Below, one piece after another: positions 40,627-48,973 of a stretch of 64,000 nt of DNA. Below the pieces are notes generated by a model. It made no database searches. It was not told where the DNA came from and saw nothing but the letters and a program-made list of their open reading frames with translations. The stretch lies in NCBI RefSeq assembly GCF_014145675.1, contig NZ_JACGZW010000006.1:186001-250000 (forward strand), in the 5' to 3' direction. The translations under genes were made by a program, and so were the position numbers. This DNA comes from Amycolatopsis dendrobii. GTDB lineage: Bacteria > Actinomycetota > Actinomycetes > Mycobacteriales > Pseudonocardiaceae. Numbering within the stretch: position 1 is the first letter of the stretch; every line of letters starts with the position of its first letter.

Positions 40627-41081
40627 TCCGCACGCTCCGGCAACTCGGCGTGGCTCGCGACCATGAGCCGGTTCCAGGTGTTGATGGCGACGACGCACCA
40701 CGCGAGCGCGCGGTACTGGTCCTCGGTGAACACGCGGACCGCCTCGGCGTAGACGTCTTCGGGAACGTCCTTGTGGTCCGAGATGAGGGTCATCGCCTCG
40801 GTGTACGCGAGCGCGGCGCGTTCCTGCTCGGTGAACAGTTCGGTCTCGCGCCATCCCTCAAGCACGAAAAGCCGTCGCGGCGATTCCCCGGCTTCGACGG
40901 CCATCGCCGCGTGCATGTCGAGGCAGTAAGCGCATCCGTTGATCTGCGACGCGCGCATTTTGACCAGCTCGATGAGCTTCACGTCGAGCCCCGCGTTCGC
41001 GCTGGCCTTCTTCACCTCGCCTTGCAGGTGGGACATCGCTTGATACAACCCGCCGGTGGCGAGCGCGATTCGCTTCGTCAT
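40623..41081 (-). CDS. Carboxymuconolactone decarboxylase / AhpD-like protein
   Basis: 152-aa helical protein with the peroxidase motif C50-AY-C53 followed by H57 (INGCAYCLDMHAAM), as in AhpD-type alkylhydroperoxidases. The helix LIELVKMRASQ precedes it. Probably a thiol-dependent antioxidant protein. A perfect palindrome ends 2 bp upstream of the ATG, so the transcript may be leaderless or repressed at the start site. Confidence 0.92.
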   Translation of the reverse strand: MTKRIALATGGLYQAMSHLQGEVKKASANAGLDVKLIELVKMRASQINGCAYCLDMHAAMAVEAGESPRRLFVLEGWRETELFTEQERAALAYTEAMTLISDHKDVPEDVYAEAVRVFTEDQYRALAWCVVAINTWNRLMVASHAELPERAE

Positions 41082-41082
41082 G

Positions 41083-41099
41083 CCGATTACGCTAATCGG
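41083..41099. promoter_or_regulatory. Palindrome CCGATTA-N3-TAATCGG at the AhpD-like start
   Basis: Perfect 7-bp arms. It also contains a possible -10 (TAGCGT on the minus strand) ending 7 bp before the start codon, which fits a leaderless promoter covered by an operator. The binder is unknown. Confidence 0.5.
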
Positions 41100-41238
41100 G
41101 ATTGGCCTAGGCGGGTGGTCCAGTTCGAGGTGGGTCCCGTGGGCCAGTCAGCGCGCTTCGGTCAAGGGAGAACGCTGCGGGACAAGACCAGTTCGGGTCG
41201 CGCGCCTGATCGACCGGCCGCGCGCGACCCCGTCCCGG

Positions 41239-41976
41239 TCAGCGGCCGCAGAACAGGCACAGCGGCAGAACCAGCTCCAGATCCGTCTTCCGCACCGGCT
41301 TCCCGTCCACCGGCGTCTTCCCCGGCGGGGTGTCCGCGGACGGCTGGATGCCGCCCGCCGCGACGCGGTCCAGGGTGCGCAAACCAGCCGAGCCGACCGT
41401 GCCGAAGACCGTGTAGTTCGGCAGCAGGCTGGAATCCCCGTACACCACGAAGAACTGCGATCCGTTCGTGTCCGGGCCGGCGTTCGCCATGGCCAGCAGG
41501 CCGCGCGCGTACGTGCGGCGCTTGCCGGTCGGGTCGGACGGGGCGGGCGGGAGCGTCGTCGGGAGTTCGTCGCGGAACTTGTAGCCCGGGCCGCCCTCGC
41601 CGGTGCCGGACGGGTCGCCGCACTGCAGGACCTTCAGCGTCGGGTACGCGGTGAGCCGGTGGCAAGTCGTCTGGTTGTAGAAGCCGTGCGCGGCCAGGTG
41701 CAAGAAGCTCTGCACGGTGCACGGAGCCTGCGCGCGGTCGAGCCGCAGCGGGAGCAGGCCCTGGTTGGAGAAGACGGCGACGTCGACGCTGCCGTGGTCC
41801 GGCGTGTGCTTCGGGTCGCGCGGCAGGGAAACCGGGCGCACCGCGGGGTCGTCCGGAGTCGGGGTGTACTGGCACGGCCCCGAGGCGACCTTCGGCGGCG
41901 CCTCAGCCGCCGAAGCCGGTACAGCCACGGCGACCAGCGACAACGCGGTCAGCACGGACACGAGCAGTCTTTTCAT
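41239..41976 (-). CDS. Secreted cyclophilin-type peptidyl-prolyl isomerase
   Basis: 245 aa with a signal peptide (LLVSVLTALSLVAVAVPASA). The cyclophilin core follows: FLHLAAHGFYNQTTCHRL, LLAMANAGPDTNGSQFFVVYG and YTVFGTVGSAGLRTLDRVA. The usual arginine of the FHR active site appears as CHR. It probably helps folding of exported proteins. Start at 41976 has GGAGGG upstream. Confidence 0.92.
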   Translation of the reverse strand: MKRLLVSVLTALSLVAVAVPASAAEAPPKVASGPCQYTPTPDDPAVRPVSLPRDPKHTPDHGSVDVAVFSNQGLLPLRLDRAQAPCTVQSFLHLAAHGFYNQTTCHRLTAYPTLKVLQCGDPSGTGEGGPGYKFRDELPTTLPPAPSDPTGKRRTYARGLLAMANAGPDTNGSQFFVVYGDSSLLPNYTVFGTVGSAGLRTLDRVAAGGIQPSADTPPGKTPVDGKPVRKTDLELVLPLCLFCGR

Positions 41977-42072
41977 TCCGGTTCCCTCCCAGTGCACGGA
42001 GGATCGCAGTATAGGGACGGGAAACTGCCTGCGCTTCCGGCGAAAGTCGCAACCTGACCGGCTGTCAGCGGG

Positions 42073-42118
42073 GTCGTGAGTGTCTACGCCGGTTAGCACC
42101 GGCATTGCCGCTCACGAG
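42073..42118. repeat. 46-bp palindromic repeat, copy 3, covering the meaB stop
   Basis: Imperfect copy of the 14099 element. The right arm contains the last codons and TGA of the meaB gene (stop at 42112-42114 on the minus strand). Its right arm resembles the left arm of copy 2. Confidence 0.82.
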
Positions 42119-43086
42119 GTTTTCAGCTCCGCGATCAGCCGGTCCGCCGCCGCGAACGGGTCCAGTTCCCGGGCCACCACTCGCGCCGCCAAGTCGCTCA
42201 GCCGATCGCCGTCCCGGAGGTCCGCCAGTTCCGCGTGCAGCCTCCGCAACGCGATCGCGGCGACCTCCTCCCGGGCGCGAGCGGCGCGGCGGCGGTCCAA
42301 TTCCCCGTGTGCCACAAGCCATTCATGATGCGTCCGCAACGCCGACACCACTTCGTCGACGCCCTCGCCCTTCGCCGCCACCGTGCGGACGATCGGCTGC
42401 CGCCAGCTCGGCCCGCGCAGTTCGCGGCGGGCCAGGGTGATCATCTGCTTGAGGTCGTGCACCGTCGCGTCGGCGCCGTCGCGGTCGGCTTTGTTGACCA
42501 CGAACACGTCCGCGATCTCCAGCACCCCGGCTTTCGCCGCCTGGATGCCGTCGCCCATTCCCGGAGCCAGCAAAACCACGGTGGTGTCGGCCAGTTTCAC
42601 AACGTCCACTTCGGACTGTCCAACCCCGACAGTCTCGATCAGCACGACATCGAAACCGGCCGCGTCCAGCACCCGCACCGCCTGCGGGGTCGCCCACGAA
42701 AGCCCGCCGAGGTGTCCCCGGGTCGCCATCGAGCGGATGAACACGCCGGGATCGGTGGCGTGCTCGGTCATCCGGATCCGGTCGCCGAGCAACGCACCGC
42801 CGGAGAACGGCGACGACGGGTCGATCGCCAGCACCCCGACGCGCAAACCCTCGCCGCGCAAAGCGGTGAGCAGCGCGGACGTCGAGGTTGACTTGCCGAC
42901 CCCGGGCGGGCCGGTGAGCCCGACGACGCGGGCGCGCCCGGTACAGGGCGTCAAAGCGCGGGCGATGTCCGCGACTTGCGGCGACGAAGCAGTGTCCGAC
43001 TCGATAAGCGAAATGAGCCGGGCGACCGCGCGCGGTTGTCCTTCCCGCGCGCGGCCGACCAGCTCGTCGAGGTCCGGGCCGGCCAA
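42112..43086 (-). CDS. meaB: Methylmalonyl-CoA mutase-associated GTPase MeaB
   Basis: 324-aa G3E-type GTPase that loads and protects adenosylcobalamin in methylmalonyl-CoA mutase. Walker A is GLTGPPGVGKST, followed by AIDPSSPFSGGALLGDRIRM, IETVGVGQSE and VVNKADRDGAD. It follows the thiolase gene with one base between. The mutase itself is not in the window, though the epimerase is 1.3 kb away. The 3' end runs into a palindromic repeat. Confidence 0.93.
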   Translation of the reverse strand: MAGPDLDELVGRAREGQPRAVARLISLIESDTASSPQVADIARALTPCTGRARVVGLTGPPGVGKSTSTSALLTALRGEGLRVGVLAIDPSSPFSGGALLGDRIRMTEHATDPGVFIRSMATRGHLGGLSWATPQAVRVLDAAGFDVVLIETVGVGQSEVDVVKLADTTVVLLAPGMGDGIQAAKAGVLEIADVFVVNKADRDGADATVHDLKQMITLARRELRGPSWRQPIVRTVAAKGEGVDEVVSALRTHHEWLVAHGELDRRRAARAREEVAAIALRRLHAELADLRDGDRLSDLAARVVARELDPFAAADRLIAELKTS

Positions 43087-43087
43087 C

Positions 43088-44275
43088 TTACGCCGACGGG
43101 ACGCGGATCAGCAGCGCGTCGCCCTGTCCGCCGCCACCGCACAGTGCGGCCGCACCGAGGCCGCCGCCGCGCCGGCGCAGCTCGTGCACCAGGTGCACGG
43201 CCAGCCGCGCGCCGGAAGCGCCGATCGGGTGGCCCAGCGCGATCGCGCCGCCGTTGACGTTCACCTTCGACTCGTCCAGCCCGAGCTTCTCGCTCGACAC
43301 CAGGCCGACCGCGGCGAACGCCTCGTTGATCTCCACCAGGTCCAGGTCGCCGACGTCCAGCTTCGCCTTCTTCAGCGCGGCGCGGATCGCGTTCGACGGC
43401 TGCTCGTGCAGGCTCGCGTCCGGACCGGCGACGACGCCGTGCGCGCCGATCTCGGCCAGCGGCGTGATGCCCAGCTCGGCCGCCTTCTCCGGGCTGGCCA
43501 CGATCACCGCGGCCGCACCGTCGGAGATCTGCGACGCCGAACCGGCGGTGATGGTGCCGTCCGGGGCGAACGCCGGACGCAGCTTCGCGAGGCTCTCGCC
43601 GGTGGTGTCGGCCCGCACGCCCTCGTCGGTGGAGAACACGACCGGGTCGCCCTTGCGCTGCGGGATCGACACCGGCGCGATCTCCTCGCGGAAGAACCCG
43701 GCCTCGATCGCCGCCGCGGCCCGCTGGTGCGAACGCGCGGAGAACGCGTCCTGCTGCTCGCGGGTGACGCTGTAGCGGCCGTTGTGCTTCTCTGTCGAAA
43801 CACCCATCGCGACCTGGTCGAACGCGCAGAACAGGCCGTCGTAGGCCATGTGGTCGACCAGCGTGGTGTCGCCGTACTTGAACCCGGAGCGCGACTTCGG
43901 CAGCAGGTGCGGGGCCTGCGTCATCGACTCCTGGCCGCCCGCGACGACGAGGTCGAACTCGCCCGCGCGGATCAGCTGGTCGGCGAGCGCGATCGCGTCG
44001 AGGCCGGACAGGCAGACCTTGTTGATGGTCAGCGCCGGGACGTCCATCGGAATGCCCGCGGCGACCGCGGCTTGGCGCGCCGGGATCTGGCCCGCGCCGG
44101 CGGTGAGCACCTGGCCCATGATCGTGTACTGGACCTGGTCCGGGGAGACGCCGGCCCGTTCGAGCGCGGCCTTGATCGCGATCCCGCCCAGCTGGGCTCC
44201 CGAGAAGTCCTTCAACGAGCCGAGCAGTCGCCCGATCGGGGTACGGGCAGCGCCCAGGATCACGGAACCGGACAC
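43088..44275 (-). CDS. Acetyl-CoA C-acetyltransferase (thiolase)
   Basis: 395-aa thiolase of the biosynthetic/acetoacetyl-CoA type. The nucleophile is C88 (TINKVCLSGLDAIA). The His and second Cys are in GGAIALGHPIGASGAR and ALCGGGGQGDALLI. GTG start with TTGGAGGA upstream. It is divergent from methylmalonyl-CoA epimerase and in line with meaB, so it belongs to short-chain acyl-CoA metabolism. Confidence 0.94.
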   Translation of the reverse strand: MSGSVILGAARTPIGRLLGSLKDFSGAQLGGIAIKAALERAGVSPDQVQYTIMGQVLTAGAGQIPARQAAVAAGIPMDVPALTINKVCLSGLDAIALADQLIRAGEFDLVVAGGQESMTQAPHLLPKSRSGFKYGDTTLVDHMAYDGLFCAFDQVAMGVSTEKHNGRYSVTREQQDAFSARSHQRAAAAIEAGFFREEIAPVSIPQRKGDPVVFSTDEGVRADTTGESLAKLRPAFAPDGTITAGSASQISDGAAAVIVASPEKAAELGITPLAEIGAHGVVAGPDASLHEQPSNAIRAALKKAKLDVGDLDLVEINEAFAAVGLVSSEKLGLDESKVNVNGGAIALGHPIGASGARLAVHLVHELRRRGGGLGAAALCGGGGQGDALLIRVPSA

Positions 44276-44415
44276 GACGTCCTCCAAAGCATCGGTGCAC
44301 TGGCAGTGTTCCCACGATACGGCCTGCGCGGGGTTCCCGGCGCGTCTTGATGGAGCCAGTGTGAGGGGGCGCACGCGGGGTTCCGCGAGGCCCGGCGGGG
44401 CTTATCCTCCCCGGT

Positions 44416-44871
44416 ATGGACACCGAGCCCAGCGCATCCGTGCTCAAGCCGTTCGTGACCGCGATCGACCACGTCGGCATCGCCGTGCCCGACCTCGACG
44501 CGGCCATCGCCTTCCACCGCGACCACTTCGGCCTGGAGGTCGCGCACGAGGAGGTGAACGACGAGCAGGGCGTGCGCGAGGCGATGCTGCGCGCGCCGGG
44601 TACCGCGGGCACCGAGACGATGATCCAGCTGCTGGCCCCGTCCCGGGACGATTCGACGATCGCCAAGTTCATCGGCCGCAACGGTCCCGGCCTGCAGCAG
44701 CTCGCGCTGCGAGTGTCCGATGTGGACGCCGCGGCGGCGGCGCTTCGCGCGCAGGGGCTGCGGTTGCTGTACGACGCGGCCAAGCGCGGGACCTCGAACA
44801 GCCGGGTCAACTTCGTGCATCCGAAGGACGCGGGCGGGGTTCTGGTCGAACTGGTGGAGCCCGCGCGCTGA
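44416..44871 (+). CDS. mce: Methylmalonyl-CoA epimerase
   Basis: 151-aa vicinal-oxygen-chelate metalloenzyme that interconverts R and S methylmalonyl-CoA. Two half-barrels are visible: AIDHVGIAVPDLDAAIAFH (metal His) and a second half with LQQLALRVSDVDAAAAALR, ending GGVLVELVEP (metal Glu). It is divergent from the thiolase. A repeat cluster follows its stop. Confidence 0.93.
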   Translation: MDTEPSASVLKPFVTAIDHVGIAVPDLDAAIAFHRDHFGLEVAHEEVNDEQGVREAMLRAPGTAGTETMIQLLAPSRDDSTIAKFIGRNGPGLQQLALRVSDVDAAAAALRAQGLRLLYDAAKRGTSNSRVNFVHPKDAGGVLVELVEPAR

Positions 44872-44877
44872 ACCGCG

Positions 44878-44956
44878 CCCCAATGTGGCATTGGGTGCAT
44901 CTGACGCACCGAACGCCACATTGGGTGCATCGCATGCACCCAATGCCACATTGGGG
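44878..44956. repeat. CCAATG/CATTGG hairpin cluster, copy B (three units)
   Basis: Same three-unit layout as copy A. The link sequences are ATCTGAC and ATCGCAT. The second hairpin has 12-bp perfect arms (CATTGGGTGCAT/ATGCACCCAATG). It lies between convergent epimerase and TetR genes. Confidence 0.9.
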
Positions 44957-44988
44957 AAGCTTCGGGCGCGAAGGGCGCGGTGCGGTTC

Positions 44989-45582
44989 TCACACCGCCGA
45001 AGCAGGCGGGTTGCCCTTGGCCGCCCGCGCCGACAGCGCGTTCGCCACGAAGGTCAGCTCGCCGTCGAACTCCGCGGGCCGGTCGTCGCCGGTGTGCCGG
45101 GCTGTCGCGTGCCGGTGGGTGACCGCGCGGGCCAAAAGCCCGGACGCGTTGTCGATGTCCGCTCCGGCGAGCCGTCCGCCGGCGGCGGCCACGATCACCG
45201 ACCGCATCAGCCGGACCAGTTGCTGGAACCGTTCGGACAGCGCGTCGCGGACCACGTGATGGGTGTCGGCCTCGCGCCACAGCAGGTGCGACAGGCCCAG
45301 CGAGCCGGTGAACCGGCGGTCGAGTTCGCCGACCAGCCTGCGCAGGGAACCCGCCAGGTCGCCGGGGACGACGACCGCGGCGGGTTCGATGCGTTCGTCC
45401 GGCAGCCGGTCGACCAGAGCGGCCAGCAGGTCGGACTTGCGGCGGAAGTAATAGTGGACCAGGCCCTTCGGGACCCCGGCGCGCTCCGCGATGCGGGACG
45501 TCGGGGTCGCTTCGAAGCCGGACTCGGCGAACAGCTCCTCCGCCGCGCACAGGATCCGTTCCTTCGCCGAGTCGTCGGTCAT
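44989..45582 (-). CDS. TetR-family transcriptional regulator
   Basis: 197 aa. The N-terminal helix-turn-helix is ERILCAAEELFAESGFEATPTSRIAERAGVP (shown in part: TSRIAERAGVPKGLVHYYF). The C-terminal ligand domain is normal in length. It follows the SPW-repeat gene by 33 bp on the same strand. It may act on the TTGAC-type inverted repeat in the divergent region upstream of that operon. Confidence 0.92.
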   Translation of the reverse strand: MTDDSAKERILCAAEELFAESGFEATPTSRIAERAGVPKGLVHYYFRRKSDLLAALVDRLPDERIEPAAVVVPGDLAGSLRRLVGELDRRFTGSLGLSHLLWREADTHHVVRDALSERFQQLVRLMRSVIVAAAGGRLAGADIDNASGLLARAVTHRHATARHTGDDRPAEFDGELTFVANALSARAAKGNPPASAV

Positions 45583-45615
45583 CTCACCTTTCCCAACCAG
45601 GGCGTCGCTGCCCCG

Positions 45616-45984
45616 TCAGTGCTGGCCCGCCATCCGGTGGGCGGCGTTGGCCTCCGGCATCGCGGCCGCGCCGGCGATGATCGTCAGCGCACCGCCGACC
45701 CAGGACGTCCACGACGCCCCGTTGAATTCCGTATACCCCATCACCCACGGCGCGATGAACAGCAACGCGCCGAGGACGATCTGCACGCCCTCGCCGTAAA
45801 CCATGCTCGGCGCCGCGAGCGACACCAGGCCGTCGATCGCGATCAGCGCACCGAGGACCACCATCGTCCACACCATCGTGGTGTTCGTGCTCAGCCAAAG
45901 GGGTGAAAGAGCGGCGACAACACCGATGACGACCTCGGCCCAGTCGTAGGGCCGCGTCCAGGCGCGCGTCGAGACTTCACTCAT
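45616..45984 (-). CDS. SPW-repeat membrane protein
   Basis: 122 aa with four membrane helices in two repeats, each carrying the Pro-Trp motif: ALSPLWLST and FIAPWVMGY. This is the SPW repeat (PF03779), of unknown function. GGAGG lies 9 bp before the ATG. Co-directional with tetR and divergent from ccrA. Confidence 0.93.
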   Translation of the reverse strand: MSEVSTRAWTRPYDWAEVVIGVVAALSPLWLSTNTTMVWTMVVLGALIAIDGLVSLAAPSMVYGEGVQIVLGALLFIAPWVMGYTEFNGASWTSWVGGALTIIAGAAAMPEANAAHRMAGQH

Positions 45985-46045
45985 TCGTGCTCACCTCCGC
46001 CGGAAAAGAGCCGTTCAGGGAGATTTCCCACTGCCGACTATGCGC

Positions 46046-46067
46046 CTTGACTGGCCAGGCGGTCAAG
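46046..46067. promoter_or_regulatory. Inverted repeat CTTGAC-N10-GTCAAG between spw and ccrA
   Basis: Perfect 6-bp arms with partial inner symmetry (TGG and CGG), the layout of TetR operators. It lies 62 bp from the SPW start and 117 bp from ccrA. Probable target of the TetR protein in the SPW operon. Confidence 0.5.
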
Positions 46068-46183
46068 ATTCGTTGGTCACACTTCGACTCGTCCATAAGG
46101 CCTCTGTCTCGTACAGTGAGGCACCCGGTTACCGACGAGTAATTTCGTCCAGTCGCGCCGCGACCGACCCCTGGAGGTTCCCG

Positions 46184-47524
46184 ATGACGCACCTCGACGA
46201 GATCCAGCAGGCGATCCTCGACGGCCGCCTCGACGCGATCGCCGAGCTGCCCGTGCCCGAGAGCTACCGGGGCGTCACCGTGCACGCAGACGAGGTCGAC
46301 ATGTTCGAGGGCCTCGAAAGCCGGGACAAGGACCCGCGCCGCTCGCTGCACGTCGACGAGGTCCCGACGCCGGAGCTCGGCCCCGGCGAGGCGCTGGTCG
46401 CGGTGATGGCCAGCGCGATCAACTACAACACTGTCTGGACGTCGATCTTCGAGCCGATCCCGACGTTCAAGTTCCTGCGCAAGTACGGGAAGCTCTCGCC
46501 GCTGGCCAAGCGGCACGACCTGCCGTATCACGTGGTCGGCTCGGACCTGTCCGGCGTCGTGCTGCGCACCGGCGCGGGCGTGCACAACTGGAAGCCCGGC
46601 GACGAGGTCGTCGCGCACTGCCTGAACGTCGAGCTGGAAGGCCCGGACGGGCACAACGACACGATGCTCGACACCGAGCAGCGGATCTGGGGCTTCGAGA
46701 CCAACTTCGGCGGGCTCGCCGAGGTCGCGCTGGTCAAGGCGAACCAGCTCATGCCGAAGCCGGCGCACCTGACCTGGGAGGAATCCGCCTCCCCGGGGCT
46801 GGTGAACTCGACCGCGTACCGGCAGTTGGTGTCGCGCAACGGCGCGGACATGAAGCAGGGCGACGTCGTGCTGATCTGGGGCGCGTCGGGCGGCCTCGGT
46901 TCGTACGCGACGCAGTACGCGCTCAACGGCGGAGCGATCCCGGTGTGTGTCGTGTCCAGCCCGGAGAAAGCGGAGATCTGCCGGAAGCTCGGCGCGGAGC
47001 TGATCATCGACCGCACCGCGGAGGGCTACCAGTTCTGGAAGAACGAGAACGAGCAGGACCCGAAGGAATGGCAGCGGTTCGGCGCGAAGATCCGCGAGCT
47101 GACCGGCGGCGAGGACCCGGACATCGTGTTCGAGCACCCGGGCCGCGAGACCTTCGGCGCGTCCGTTTACGCCGCGCGCAAGGGCGGCACCATCGTCACC
47201 TGCGCGTCCACCTCGGGCTACATGCACCAGTACGACAACCGGTACCTGTGGATGAACCTCAAGCGGATCATCGGCTCGCACTTCGCGAACTACCGCGAAT
47301 CGTGGGAGGCCAATCGGCTGATCGCGAAGGGCCTCATCCACCCGACGCTGTCGAAGACGTACTCGCTCGAGGAGACCGGCCAGGCCGCCCTTGACGTGCA
47401 CCGCAACGCGCACCAGGGCAAGGTCGGCGTGCTCGCGCTCGCCCCGGAAGAAGGACTCGGCGTGCGCGACGAGGAGCTGCGCGCGAAGCACCTCGACGGC
47501 ATCAACGCCTTCCGCGGTGCGTGA
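46184..47524 (+). CDS. ccrA: Crotonyl-CoA carboxylase/reductase
   Basis: 446-aa medium-chain-dehydrogenase enzyme that reductively carboxylates crotonyl-CoA to ethylmalonyl-CoA with NADPH and CO2. Typical blocks are INYNTVWTSIFEPIPTFKFL, HVVGSDLSGVVLRTGAGV, VLIWGASGGLGSYATQYA and FEHPGRETFGASVY. GGAGG precedes the ATG. The enzyme serves the ethylmalonyl-CoA pathway or supplies ethylmalonyl units for polyketides. Nearby epimerase, MeaB and thiolase genes fit the former; no polyketide synthase is present here. Confidence 0.94.
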   Translation: MTHLDEIQQAILDGRLDAIAELPVPESYRGVTVHADEVDMFEGLESRDKDPRRSLHVDEVPTPELGPGEALVAVMASAINYNTVWTSIFEPIPTFKFLRKYGKLSPLAKRHDLPYHVVGSDLSGVVLRTGAGVHNWKPGDEVVAHCLNVELEGPDGHNDTMLDTEQRIWGFETNFGGLAEVALVKANQLMPKPAHLTWEESASPGLVNSTAYRQLVSRNGADMKQGDVVLIWGASGGLGSYATQYALNGGAIPVCVVSSPEKAEICRKLGAELIIDRTAEGYQFWKNENEQDPKEWQRFGAKIRELTGGEDPDIVFEHPGRETFGASVYAARKGGTIVTCASTSGYMHQYDNRYLWMNLKRIIGSHFANYRESWEANRLIAKGLIHPTLSKTYSLEETGQAALDVHRNAHQGKVGVLALAPEEGLGVRDEELRAKHLDGINAFRGA

Positions 47525-47626
47525 AGGCAGACCACCTGCCCGATCGGTCCGGCCGCTCGGCGCACGAGCGGCCGGACCCCGTGGGTGCTCACCCGTCCGT
47601 GACCGCGGAGCGACTACGGTGGTGTC

Positions 47627-48916
47627 ATGAGTCTTGGCGATGAACGCGAACTCGTGCCGCTGGGAGCCGGCTTCGACGTAGCGAAGCGGGGGTACAGCCG
47701 GGCCCAGGTCGACGAGCACCTGGAACGGCTCGACGGCGACCTGAAGATGCTCACCGCCGACCGCGACGCCGCCATCGCCCAAGCCGGCGATCTGGCCCGG
47801 CAGCTGGAGGTCGCGCGCGGCGAGATCGCCGATCTGCGCGGTCAGGTCGACCGGCTCGCGCAGCCGCCGACGAGCGTCGAGGGCCTGTCCGAACGCCTCC
47901 AGCGGATGCTGCGGCTGGCCCAAGACGAGGCCGCCGACACGCGCGCCCGCGCCGAGGCCGAGGCGGGTCACATCCGGGCCAAGGCGGAGACCGACGCCAG
48001 CGCCATGCGCGCCCGGTACGAGCAGTTGCTCACCGAGCTCGACCTGCGCCGCAAGGAAATGGAAGCCGAGCACCGCAAGGTGCTCGAGGACGCGCGCGCC
48101 GAGGCCAAGCGGATCACCGACGAGGCCGAGGCCGAGCGCAAGAAGCTCGACGCGGAGTCCGAGGCCCGCCGCACGCAGGTCGAGGAAGACTTCGAGATCG
48201 CGATGGCGACCCGCCGCGCGGAGGCGATGCGCGTGCTGGCCGAGCAGGAGGCGGCCAGCAAGGCGGAAGCCGAGCGCCGGGTCCGCGAGGCCGCCGAGGA
48301 CGCGGCCGCGATCCGGGCGAAGGTGCTGGAAGAGGAGACCGCCGCCAAGGCCGACATCGACCGCCGCCAGCGCGAATCGGTCGCCGACGCGAACAAGCGC
48401 CGCCAGGACTCGATCACCGAGGCCAACGCGCGGCTCGCGGAAGCGGCCGACGAGGCCCGCCGCCGCGTCCGCACGGCCACCGACGAGTCCAACCGCCGGA
48501 TCACCCAGGCGAACGAGCGGGTCGAGGCCCTGCGCAGCGTGCGGGCGAGCCTGGCCGAACAGGTCCGCTCGGCGCGCACGGTGCTGGCCGAGGCACAGCA
48601 CGTGCTCGGCGAGATGGACGGCGAGGTGCCCGCGGACATCAAGGCCGAGACCGCCAACGGGTCCGGTCCGAAGTCCGGCACGAACGGATCTCCGGCCGGC
48701 TCGAAGGCCGGCGGTACCGCTTCGGGTGCGCAAAACAGCAAGACCAGCACTCCGGCCGGGCAGAACTCCGCTGGTCAGGGGGGCAAGAACGCCCCGGCGA
48801 ACAGCGGAAAGCCCGCGGCGAGCGGCGATGTCGAGCAGACCGTCCGGCTGCGCACGTCCGACGTGCCCAAGCCGCAGCCGCAACCGCGCCCGGCGGGAAA
48901 ACCGACTGGCGAGTAA
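47627..48916 (+). CDS. DivIVA-domain coiled-coil protein
   Basis: 429 aa. The first 40 residues hold a DivIVA-like motif (GFDVAKRGYSRAQVDEHLERL). Residues about 40-335 are one long coiled coil, very rich in Ala, Glu and Arg. The last 95 are a disordered Gly/Ser/Asn/Lys tail ending PKPQPQPRPAGKPTGE. This layout resembles actinobacterial polarity or cytoskeletal proteins (Wag31, Scy, FilP). A role at the cell pole or septum is inferred. Confidence 0.85.
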   Translation: MSLGDERELVPLGAGFDVAKRGYSRAQVDEHLERLDGDLKMLTADRDAAIAQAGDLARQLEVARGEIADLRGQVDRLAQPPTSVEGLSERLQRMLRLAQDEAADTRARAEAEAGHIRAKAETDASAMRARYEQLLTELDLRRKEMEAEHRKVLEDARAEAKRITDEAEAERKKLDAESEARRTQVEEDFEIAMATRRAEAMRVLAEQEAASKAEAERRVREAAEDAAAIRAKVLEEETAAKADIDRRQRESVADANKRRQDSITEANARLAEAADEARRRVRTATDESNRRITQANERVEALRSVRASLAEQVRSARTVLAEAQHVLGEMDGEVPADIKAETANGSGPKSGTNGSPAGSKAGGTASGAQNSKTSTPAGQNSAGQGGKNAPANSGKPAASGDVEQTVRLRTSDVPKPQPQPRPAGKPTGE

Positions 48917-48973
48917 CCTTCCCCCGCGAAGGGGCCGCGCCGCCCCGCTGACCGATTCGCCGGGAGGTAGTGG

